NCBI GenBank assembly: GCA_020528935.1 | Contig: JAJDFU010000107.1 | Span: forward strand, 1 to 7,557 | Direction of reading: 5' to 3' | Length of the DNA stretch: 7,557 nt | Origin: Saprospiraceae bacterium | Lineage (GTDB): Bacteria > Bacteroidota > Bacteroidia > Chitinophagales > Saprospiraceae | In this document: one piece after another, positions 1 to 6,118 of the stretch | Layout: each line of letters starts with the position of its first letter | How positions within the stretch are numbered: the stretch's first letter is position 1 | Translations under genes and position numbers: made by a program | The notes under the pieces: generated by a model | The model's input: the letters and a program-made list of their open reading frames with translations, nothing else | What the model was told of the DNA's origin: nothing | Database searches by the model: none

Positions 1-389
1 CCCCGTACACCCGTCGGCAGCTCCGTTCTGTACTCCGCTATTTCTACAACCTGCCCACCGGCGTACAGGTGAAAATCTACAGCGGCGACTATCCGTCCGC
101 TCCGGACTCCCTGCTGTACAGCGGCCACAGAACCCGCAACGAACTCACCGCCTTTGCCTGGAGCGAACACGTACTAGACCCCCCTTTGCAGATCACCGGA
201 GTTGAGCTCTGGGTCAGCACGCGCTTTGTCCATTCCTTTGACCAGCAGTCCATAGGCTGCGATGCCGGACCCCGCAACAGCAATGGCGGCGATTATCTGT
301 ATGAGGAGGACAACAACGCCTGGACCACCTATCAGGACCTGACCAATGGCGAGTCCATCAACTGGAATATTCGGGCCGAAATAGAATAG
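1..389 (+). CDS. C-terminal fragment of a secreted/surface protein (Bacteroidota adhesin-like beta domain)
   Basis: The reading frame is open from the left edge (first full codon at position 3) to the TAG at 387-389, so only the last 128 residues are present and the true start lies outside. The fragment looks like a beta-sandwich module common at the ends of Bacteroidota extracellular peptidases and adhesins. Seen hallmarks are a VKIYSGDYPSAPDSLLYS stretch, then ELWVSTRFVHS, the signature GCDAGPRNSNGGDYLY, a W-x-x-Y segment, and the ending INWNIRAEIE. I recognise these from family knowledge; no search was run. The protein stops directly after the WNIR motif, so no type IX secretion C-terminal domain follows; surface delivery would have to rely on N-terminal signals that cannot be seen here. 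The GTG at 69 is an internal valine codon, not a start. Whether the missing part is a peptidase, a lipoprotein or a repeat protein cannot be told. It lies 37 nt upstream of fmt on the same strand. Confidence 0.72.
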   Translation, partial: PYTRRQLRSVLRYFYNLPTGVQVKIYSGDYPSAPDSLLYSGHRTRNELTAFAWSEHVLDPPLQITGVELWVSTRFVHSFDQQSIGCDAGPRNSNGGDYLYEEDNNAWTTYQDLTNGESINWNIRAEIE

Positions 390-402
390 CCGATATTGGC
401 TA
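387..402 (+). other. small hairpin overlapping the stop codon, possible weak terminator
   Basis: TAGCC at 387-391 pairs perfectly with GGCTA at 398-402, and an inner G-T wobble leaves an ATAT loop. The stem begins at the stop codon of the upstream gene and is followed only by a short pyrimidine stretch (CCTTTCCC), not a T tract. It could weaken read-through into fmt or protect the 3' end. At six pairs it may also be chance. Confidence 0.25.
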
Positions 403-426
403 CCTTTCCCGACAAACTGCATTTGC

Positions 427-1359
427 ATGCCCTTACGCATCGTTTTCATGGGTACGCCTCAGTTTGCCGTTCCCTCGCTGAATGTGCTGGTCCGGCACAA
501 CTACACTGTCGCGGGGGTGGTCACCGCCACCGATAAATTCGGCGGACGGGGCGGGAAACAGCGGATCGAGTCGGCAGTGAAGAAATATGCCCTGGCCCAC
601 AACATACCCGTGCTTCAACCGGAGAAACTTCGGGATCCTGCCTTTTTGGATCAGTTGCGCGCCCTGGAGGCCGACCTGTTCGTGGTGGTCGCCTTCCGGA
701 TGCTTCCCGAAGTGGTCTGGGCCATGCCCCCAAAGGGCACCTTCAACCTGCACGGCTCGCTCCTGCCCAAGTACCGTGGCGCTGCCCCCATCAATTGGGC
801 CATCATTCGCGGCGAAGAGGAAACCGGGGTTACGACCTTTTTCATTCAGCGGGATATCGATACGGGCGATATCCTGCTCCAGAAAAAATTGAAGATCGGC
901 CCCGACGAAACGGCCGGCCAACTGCACGACCGCATGATGCAACTCGGCGCAGAGGCCGTACTGGAAACCGTCCGGCTCATCGAATCCGGGGATTTTGAAC
1001 TGCATGAGCAAGACGACCGTCTGGCCACCAAGGCCCCCAAGATCTTTACGGAAACCTGTGCGATCGATTTTGATCAATCGACCCGGCAGGTGTATAACTT
1101 CATTCGGGGCCTCAGCCCCTACCCTGCCGCCTGGACCACCCTGGACGGCCTGAAGCTCAAGATCCTGCGGGCGCGTCCCGTTCACCAAGAACACAACCAT
1201 TCGCCAGGCACTCTGCTTTCGGACGGCAAGAAGGTATTGCAGTTCGCTACCCGCGACGGGTACATTCAGGTACTTGAGCTCAAACTGGAAGGCCGAAAGC
1301 AAATGGAGGTACAGCCTTTCCTGAACGGGTATGTTCTCAGTTCTTTTGTTGAAATTTAA
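427..1359 (+). CDS. fmt: methionyl-tRNA formyltransferase
   Basis: Transfers a formyl group from 10-formyltetrahydrofolate to the amino group of Met-tRNA(fMet), making the cytoplasmic initiator for translation. The 310 residues match the usual length (about 310-315). The N-terminal Rossmann-like formyltransferase domain (about 1-205) opens with the typical RIVFMGTPQFAVPSL. It carries the catalytic triad Asn107 and His109 (in FNLHGSLLPKYRGAAPI) and Asp145 (in DIDTGDILL). The C-terminal OB-like tRNA-binding domain (about 206-310) begins near the conserved FIRGLSPYPAAWT. The start at 427 places RIVFMGTP at residue 4 as expected; the in-frame ATG at 448 would remove the first strand. There is no Shine-Dalgarno sequence, as usual in Bacteroidota. 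The frame is intact with no missing key residue. def or rsm genes, common fmt partners elsewhere, are not adjacent. Identification is secure. Confidence 0.97.
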   Translation: MPLRIVFMGTPQFAVPSLNVLVRHNYTVAGVVTATDKFGGRGGKQRIESAVKKYALAHNIPVLQPEKLRDPAFLDQLRALEADLFVVVAFRMLPEVVWAMPPKGTFNLHGSLLPKYRGAAPINWAIIRGEEETGVTTFFIQRDIDTGDILLQKKLKIGPDETAGQLHDRMMQLGAEAVLETVRLIESGDFELHEQDDRLATKAPKIFTETCAIDFDQSTRQVYNFIRGLSPYPAAWTTLDGLKLKILRARPVHQEHNHSPGTLLSDGKKVLQFATRDGYIQVLELKLEGRKQMEVQPFLNGYVLSSFVEI

Positions 1360-1528
1360 AAGTGAAGAAAATATTAACTGAGTAAAAATTAAGGCTGAAA
1401 AAGCATATTGTGCTTCCCGGTCGATCCGATCCGGTATCCCCGGTTTCATTTTTCGTATTTTAGCTTTTAACCATTCCGATGCGGCTTTAACCCGGATTAT
1501 TCCCAAAAACCCGTGAATAATGATGGTT

Positions 1529-1560
1529 AGTGGTTGAAAACAAAGGTTTTATCAACCACT
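1529..1560 (+). promoter_or_regulatory. 13-bp imperfect inverted repeat (hairpin or operator) upstream of the four-gene run
   Basis: AGTGGTTG (1529-1536) pairs perfectly with CAACCACT (1553-1560), and AAAAC (1537-1541) pairs with GTTTT (1546-1550). That gives 13 pairs, a two-base bulge at 1551-1552 and an AAAG loop. It is the strongest dyad I found in the window. It lies 170 nt after fmt and 58 nt before the acyl-CoA dehydrogenase start. No T tract follows, so a classical intrinsic terminator is unlikely. It could be an operator for a dimeric repressor, a leader RNA structure or a factor-assisted terminator for fmt. The structure is seen directly; the role is inferred. Confidence 0.45.
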
Positions 1561-1573
1561 TAGGTCGGGGCAG

Positions 1574-1611
1574 CGGTACAAAACCTTTTATTTTGTAGAC
1601 GGTACAAATCC
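1574..1611 (+). repeat. direct repeat CGGTACAAAnCC, two copies 26 bp apart
   Basis: CGGTACAAAACC at 1574-1585 and CGGTACAAATCC at 1600-1611 differ at one position in twelve. The start-to-start distance is 26 bp, about two and a half helical turns. The pair flanks the promoter-like box at 1588-1595 and ends 7 nt before the acyl-CoA dehydrogenase ATG. Paired binding sites for a regulator of the downstream genes are possible; a small local duplication is the alternative. Confidence 0.4.
1588..1595 (+). promoter_or_regulatory. possible Bacteroidota -7 box
   Basis: TTATTTTG matches the Bacteroidota -7 consensus TAnnTTTG at all but the second position and lies 23 nt before the ATG of the acyl-CoA dehydrogenase. 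I see no TTG at the expected -33 distance, so this is a weak call. Its placement between the two direct repeats and just downstream of the large dyad is the main support. Confidence 0.22.
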
Positions 1612-1618
1612 ACAAGAC

Positions 1619-3421
1619 ATGGCCAACGCTTACGTCAGCTTGCGCAACCTTCAGTTTCAACTTTTCGAGCTCCTGGAAGCCCATACGCTGCAGGAATACG
1701 AATTCTTCAGGGATTACGACCGGGAGAGCATGCAGATGGCCATGGAGGCTGCTCTGCAGTTGGCCGATCAATACCTCTACCCCTATTACAGGGAGATGGA
1801 TCAGAAGAAAGCCCATTACCAGGATGGCGAAGTATGGGTGCATCCCGCGGTGAAGGATGCGATACGCGCTATGGCTGAAGCCGGTTGGATAGGAGCGATC
1901 GACAGCTATGAAGCCGGTGGCCAACAGATGCCCCTCACCCTGCTCAATGCCGCCGTTATCATCTTCAATGCTGCCAATCCCAATATTGCGCCCTATGCTT
2001 TTCTCACCCAGGGTGCGGCCAACCTGATCCGCAATTTCGGAAGCGAAGAGCTGGAACAGACCTACATCCCGCAGATGTACGCCGGCAAGTGGCAGGGCAC
2101 CATGGCCCTCACAGAGCCCCAGGCGGGCAGCTCGTTGTCCGACCTGAGCACCACTGCCACTCCCACGGGCAACGGCGCCTACAAGCTCCGGGGCCAGAAG
2201 ATCTACATCTCCGGCGGCGACCACACCGCAGCCGAGAACGTGGTACACCTGGCCCTGGCCCGCATCGAGGGTGCTCCTCCGGGCACCAAGGGCATCTCGC
2301 TCTTTGTGGTGCCGAAACACCGTCCCGACAACGGACAACTGGTGCCCAACGACGTCACCACGGCCGGTATTTACGGCAAAATGGGGCAGAAAGGCTATGT
2401 GGCCGCCCACCTCATGCTGGGCGAACGGGACGATTGCCATGGCTACCTGGTGGGCGAACCCCATAAAGGGCTGCGCTACATGTTCCAGATGATGAACGAG
2501 GCCCGCATCGGGACCGGCGTGATGGCTGCTGCAACGGCCTCTGCCGCCTACTACGCTTCGCTGAAATACGCCAACGAGCGGCCGCAGGGCCGCCATCCCT
2601 CCAAAAAGGACGCCACCCAGCCCCCGGTGCTCATCATCGAGCACGCCGATGTGCGGCGCATGTTGTTGTTCCAAAAAGCTGTTGTAGAGGGCAGCATTGC
2701 CCTGTTGATGCGTTGCAGCCATTATGCCGATGTGGCCGGGCACGAGCCCGATGCCGAGAAGAAAAAGCGCGCCCACCTTCTGCTGGAGCTGCTCACGCCC
2801 GTGGCCAAAAGCTGGCCTTCCGAAATGGGCATTTTTTCGGTGAGCACCGGCATGCAGGTACTGGGCGGTGCCGGCTATACGGATGACTTTCCTCTGGAAC
2901 AGTATTTCCGCGACATTCGCGTCAACTCCATCTACGAAGGCACCACTACCATTCACGGCATGGATCTACTGGGCCGCAAGGTCATGATGGAAAACGGCAA
3001 GGCCGCCCAATATTTCGCCGAAGAATTACAGGCTTGCATACAGCAGGCTGCGGCGATGGATCCGCTTAAATCCTTTGCCGAAAAACTGGCCGGGGCCGCC
3101 CAGGACCTGCAGCAAACTACCATGCACCTCATGGGGCTGGCCATGCAGGAAAAGCCGGAGGTCTTTCTGGCAGACGCCACCCTCTTCCTGGAGTATTTCG
3201 GCACCATCGCCATCGCCTGGCAGTGGCTGGAGCAGGCCTTGGTGGCTCAGCGCGCCCTCAATGAAGGGGCTGAAGGTGACGAGGCCCTCTTTTACCAAAG
3301 CAAGCTGCAGACCTGCCGCTACTTCTTCGAATACGAACTGCCCAAAACCTGCGGCCTGCAGCAGCGGCTGAGGAGTTCCGAGCGCGTCACCCTGGAAACC
3401 CGGCCCGAAGAGCTGGTTTAA
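1619..3421 (+). CDS. acyl-CoA dehydrogenase (large FadE/DmdC-type, about 600 aa)
   Basis: FAD-dependent cytoplasmic enzyme that introduces the alpha-beta double bond into an acyl-CoA, passing electrons to ETF or an equivalent carrier. At 600 residues it belongs to the long class with extra N- and C-terminal segments, unlike the usual enzyme of about 380 residues. The N-terminal helical part (1-155) includes YLYPYYREMD. The FAD-contacting loop is MALTEPQAGSSLSDL (162-176), followed by GQKIYISGGDH (192-202) in the beta domain. Substrate-side helices include DCHGYLVGEPHKGLRYMFQM (272-291). GGAGYTDDFPLEQYFRDIR (416-434) leads to IYEGTTTIHGMDLLGRK, where Glu440 is the probable catalytic base. Residues of about 470-585 form the extra C-terminal helical domain. 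DmdC (methylmercaptopropionyl-CoA dehydrogenase) shares this architecture, but the acyl substrate cannot be deduced. The ATG at 1619 fits the family N-terminus (SLRNLQFQLFELL). It is the first gene of the probable operon, 19 nt before the dehalogenase. Confidence 0.93.
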   Translation: MANAYVSLRNLQFQLFELLEAHTLQEYEFFRDYDRESMQMAMEAALQLADQYLYPYYREMDQKKAHYQDGEVWVHPAVKDAIRAMAEAGWIGAIDSYEAGGQQMPLTLLNAAVIIFNAANPNIAPYAFLTQGAANLIRNFGSEELEQTYIPQMYAGKWQGTMALTEPQAGSSLSDLSTTATPTGNGAYKLRGQKIYISGGDHTAAENVVHLALARIEGAPPGTKGISLFVVPKHRPDNGQLVPNDVTTAGIYGKMGQKGYVAAHLMLGERDDCHGYLVGEPHKGLRYMFQMMNEARIGTGVMAAATASAAYYASLKYANERPQGRHPSKKDATQPPVLIIEHADVRRMLLFQKAVVEGSIALLMRCSHYADVAGHEPDAEKKKRAHLLLELLTPVAKSWPSEMGIFSVSTGMQVLGGAGYTDDFPLEQYFRDIRVNSIYEGTTTIHGMDLLGRKVMMENGKAAQYFAEELQACIQQAAAMDPLKSFAEKLAGAAQDLQQTTMHLMGLAMQEKPEVFLADATLFLEYFGTIAIAWQWLEQALVAQRALNEGAEGDEALFYQSKLQTCRYFFEYELPKTCGLQQRLRSSERVTLETRPEELV

Positions 3422-3440
3422 CTGCTAAGCAATCCCTACT

Positions 3441-4331
3441 ATGCACATCCTGTACACGCCGGAGGACCGTTTTGCCAAGCTGCCCGGCTATCCCTTTGCG
3501 CCGCAGTTCGTTGAGGTTGCCGAGGGGCTGCGCATGCACTATCTGGACGAGGGGCCGGCCGAGGGGCAGGCCATCCTCCTGTTGCACGGAGAGCCGTCCT
3601 GGTCCTATTTATACCGCAAGATGATCCCGCCCCTCACCCAGGCCGGCTTTCGCTGCATTGCCCCCGACCTCGTCGGTTTTGGCAAGTCGGGCAAGCCTGC
3701 CCGGCAGGAGGACTACAGCTACGCTGCCCACCTGCAGTGGTTGCGCACCGCCCTGGAGGAGATCCTGCCGGCCGGAGCCGCGCTTTTTTGCCAGGACTGG
3801 GGCGGCCTGCTGGGCCTGCGCCTGCTCGCCGAGCAACCGGATCGATTTTCCGCAGTAGTGGCCGCCAATACCTTTTTGCCTGCCGGCGACCAGCCTGTAC
3901 CGGATGCTTTTCTGCAATGGCAGGCCTTCGCTCAGTCCGTTCCTCAGTTTCCGGTGGGAAATGTCGTCAATATGGGCACGGCCACTGTGCTGCCGCCCGA
4001 GGTCATGGCCGCCTACGATGCGCCCTTCCCCGAAGAGCGGTTCAAAAGCGGCGCGCGCATATTTCCCGCCCTGGTCCCCGTCTCGCCGGAAGAGCCCGAG
4101 GCCCGGGCCAACCGCGAAGCATGGAAGGCACTCGAACAATGGGAAAAGCCCTTCCTCACCCTATTCGGCGATTCGGACCCGATCACGCGCGGAGCCGAAA
4201 AAGTACTGCAAGCCCGGATTCCCGGAGCCCAGGAGCAACCGCACGCCATCCTGGAGCAGGCCGGCCACTTTATCCAGGAAGATCAAGGCCGGGTATTGGC
4301 CAGGCATGTGATCGATTTTCTGAGCGATTAG
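3441..4331 (+). CDS. haloalkane dehalogenase, subfamily I (DhlA/DhmA-like alpha/beta hydrolase)
   Basis: Hydrolytically cleaves carbon-halogen bonds of haloalkanes to an alcohol, halide and proton, without a cofactor. The 296 residues match the family length, and no signal peptide is seen, so it is probably cytoplasmic. All subfamily-I hallmarks align by eye with Xanthobacter DhlA: Glu51 in HGEPSWSYLYRKMIP (oxyanion region), nucleophile Asp119 and halide-binding Trp120 in CQDWGG, the second halide-binding Trp160 in the cap (FLQWQAF), acid Asp246 in GDSDPITRG, and base His276 in AGHFIQED. The Asp on the strand after the cap, rather than after strand 6, together with a cap Trp separates subfamily I from II and III. 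The start at 3441 leaves a 19-nt gap to the preceding stop, implying co-transcription. No haloacid dehalogenase or alcohol dehydrogenase lies nearby, so the natural substrate is open. Other alpha/beta hydrolases (epoxide hydrolase) are disfavoured by the paired Trp residues. Confidence 0.9.
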   Translation: MHILYTPEDRFAKLPGYPFAPQFVEVAEGLRMHYLDEGPAEGQAILLLHGEPSWSYLYRKMIPPLTQAGFRCIAPDLVGFGKSGKPARQEDYSYAAHLQWLRTALEEILPAGAALFCQDWGGLLGLRLLAEQPDRFSAVVAANTFLPAGDQPVPDAFLQWQAFAQSVPQFPVGNVVNMGTATVLPPEVMAAYDAPFPEERFKSGARIFPALVPVSPEEPEARANREAWKALEQWEKPFLTLFGDSDPITRGAEKVLQARIPGAQEQPHAILEQAGHFIQEDQGRVLARHVIDFLSD

Positions 4332-4355
4332 CTAACGTCCGGGCGCCCCTGGCTA
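4329..4355 (+). other. GC-rich dyad starting at the dehalogenase stop codon
   Basis: TAGCTA (4329-4334, containing the stop codon) can pair with TGGCTA (4350-4355) using one G-T pair, around a GC-rich interior that holds the palindrome GGGCGCCC at 4341-4348. It occupies the longest gap inside the four-gene run (58 nt). No T tract follows, so it would be a processing or attenuation element at most. It may be chance. Confidence 0.22.
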
Positions 4356-4389
4356 TCAACGATTTACAGCATTCAAATTGCAAACCGCT

Positions 4390-6087
4390 ATGCACTTGAC
4401 CTTGCGCTTGATCCTTGCACTTCTGTTCATCCTTCAGGCAGGGCTTTACGCCCAAGATCGCATCACGGGCAAGCCTTTCGCCACCCGCTCCGAGGTGATC
4501 GCCCCCAATGGCATGGCCTGTACCAGCCAGCCCCTTTGCACACAGGTTGCCCTGGATATACTCCAGGCCGGCGGCACGGCCGTAGATGCCGCGATCGCCG
4601 CTAATGCCTGCCTGGGGCTTATGGAGCCTACCGGTTGCGGCATTGGGGGCGATCTCTTTGCCATCGTATGGGATGCCAAAACGGAGCAACTCTACGGTCT
4701 GAATGCCAGCGGTCGCTCTCCCCGATCACTCACGCTGGACTACTTCCGCGAGGAAGGACTGGAAAAGATTCCCGCCCTGGGGCCACTGCCGGTAAGCGTG
4801 CCCGGCTGCGTGGACGGCTGGTTTGAGTTGCACGGCAAATTTGGCGAGCTGCCCATGGATCAGATCCTGGCGCCGGCCATACAGTACGCCGAAGAGGGCT
4901 TCCCGCTGAGCGAGCTCATCGCCTACTACATGGGCCGGTCTGTTCCTTACTACATCGGCCAGGGCTTCCCCAACGTGAAAGCGACCTACACCGTTGCGGG
5001 GAAGGTGCCCGGCAAGGGAGACCTTTTCCGCAATCCCGACCTGGCCGGCACCTACCGGCAACTGGCCGAAAAGGGGCGCGATGCTTTTTATCGCGGGGAC
5101 ATCGCCCGGACCATAGCCGGTTTCCTTCAGGAACAAGGCGGCTTCTTATCGTATGAAGACCTGGCGGCCCACCGTTCCGAATGGGTAGAGCCGGTGAGCA
5201 CCACCTATCGCGGCTATGAAGTGTGGGAGTTGCCGCCCAACGGCCAGGGAATCGCCGCCCTGCAGATGCTCAACATTCTGGAAGGCTATGACCTGGCTTC
5301 CTACGGATTCGGCTCTCCCGAGCACATCCACTATCTGGTGGAGGCCAAGAAGCTGGCCTTCGAGGACCGGGCCAGATACTACGCCGATATGGACTTTATC
5401 GATGTGCCGGTGAAGACCCTCGTGTCCAAGCCATACGGCGAGGAGCGGCGGGCCCTCATCCGCGACGATCGGGCCGGAAGCTACGAAGCCGGCGAAATCA
5501 GCCAGGGAGAGACCATCTATCTCACGGTGGCTGACCGCAACGGCAACATGATCTCCCTCATCCAGAGCAACTACCGGGGTATGGGCTCGGGCATGGTGCC
5601 GCCGGGGCTGGGCTTCATGCTGCAGGACCGGGGCGAACTCTTCAGCCTGGTGGAAGGCCAGGCCAACACTTATGCGCCCGGCAAGCGGCCTTTCCACACC
5701 ATCATCCCGGCTTTTGTGACCCGGGAGGGCAAACCTTGGCCCAGCTTCGGGGTGATGGGCGGCGATTTTCAGCCTCAGGGCCACGTGCAGATCCTGCTTA
5801 ACCTCATCGACTTTGGCATGAATCTGCAGGAAGCCGGCGATGCCCCCCGCATTGACCACGGCGGCTCCAGCACCCCTACCGGCCAGCCGGCCGATGGCCG
5901 CGGAGAGATCCACCTGGAATCCGGTTTTTCCATGGAAACCATAAATGCCCTGCAGCGCATGGGCCACCGGGTGGGTTATGCCCGGGGCATCTACGGTGGC
6001 TACCAAGCCATCCGCTACGATGCCGAACAGGGCGTATACTACGGTGCCAGCGAAAGCCGCAAGGACGGCCAGGCCGCCGGTTATTGA
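4390..6087 (+). CDS. exported gamma-glutamyltransferase-like Ntn hydrolase (acylase-type subfamily)
   Basis: Self-cleaving N-terminal-nucleophile hydrolase of the gamma-glutamyltransferase family, acting on an amide bond. From the ATG at 4390 it has 565 residues. Residues 1-21 form a signal peptide (hydrophobic LRLILALLFILQ, cleavage after LYA), so it is exported to the periplasm or beyond. The body has TGCGIGGDLFAIVWD, then the conserved Arg109 (NASGRSP), and PPNGQGIAALQMLNI. The processing site and nucleophile is Thr375 in SQGETIYLTVADRNGN, giving subunits of about 353 and 191 residues. The oxyanion Gly457-Gly458 lies in MGGDFQPQGH. The classical gamma-glutamyl-binding Ser-Ser pair is replaced by His436-Thr437 (KRPFHTIIPA), and the DDF motif by GELF. 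This resembles GGT-like acylases, so glutathione may not be the substrate. A TTG at 4378 could extend it by four residues, but the ATG gives a cleaner signal peptide. It lies 58 nt after the dehalogenase and 31 nt before the MBL gene. Confidence 0.9.
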   Translation: MHLTLRLILALLFILQAGLYAQDRITGKPFATRSEVIAPNGMACTSQPLCTQVALDILQAGGTAVDAAIAANACLGLMEPTGCGIGGDLFAIVWDAKTEQLYGLNASGRSPRSLTLDYFREEGLEKIPALGPLPVSVPGCVDGWFELHGKFGELPMDQILAPAIQYAEEGFPLSELIAYYMGRSVPYYIGQGFPNVKATYTVAGKVPGKGDLFRNPDLAGTYRQLAEKGRDAFYRGDIARTIAGFLQEQGGFLSYEDLAAHRSEWVEPVSTTYRGYEVWELPPNGQGIAALQMLNILEGYDLASYGFGSPEHIHYLVEAKKLAFEDRARYYADMDFIDVPVKTLVSKPYGEERRALIRDDRAGSYEAGEISQGETIYLTVADRNGNMISLIQSNYRGMGSGMVPPGLGFMLQDRGELFSLVEGQANTYAPGKRPFHTIIPAFVTREGKPWPSFGVMGGDFQPQGHVQILLNLIDFGMNLQEAGDAPRIDHGGSSTPTGQPADGRGEIHLESGFSMETINALQRMGHRVGYARGIYGGYQAIRYDAEQGVYYGASESRKDGQAAGY

Positions 6088-6118
6088 CTATCCATTACCA
6101 GCAATAAGCAATACACAC

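Noticed and set aside
433..1506. 357-residue open frame on the minus strand opposite fmt
   Set aside because: It is the antisense shadow of fmt, whose protein is unmistakable; the shadow shows no family features.
1487..2956. 489-residue open frame on the minus strand opposite the acyl-CoA dehydrogenase
   Set aside because: It is fully antisense to a clearly conserved gene, has no recognisable motif and a composition typical of the reverse strand of GC-biased codons.
1619..3421. Assigning the acyl-CoA dehydrogenase specifically as DmdC (DMSP degradation)
   Set aside because: The architecture is shared with many long acyl-CoA dehydrogenases, and no dmdB or dmdD neighbours are present.
4378..4389. 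TTG start for the GGT-like gene
   Set aside because: It adds only MQTA before a good ATG that already gives a standard signal peptide, so the rare start is unnecessary.
5146..6006. 286-residue minus-strand open frame opposite the GGT-like gene
   Set aside because: Antisense shadow with no domain signature; the plus-strand frame carries the catalytic motifs.
5945..6118. Upstream extension of the MBL-fold gene into the GGT-like gene
   Set aside because: The extension (Ser/Ala/Arg-rich) is an out-of-frame reading of the GGT-like C-terminus and does not resemble an MBL N-terminus; the ATG at 6119 begins the fold.
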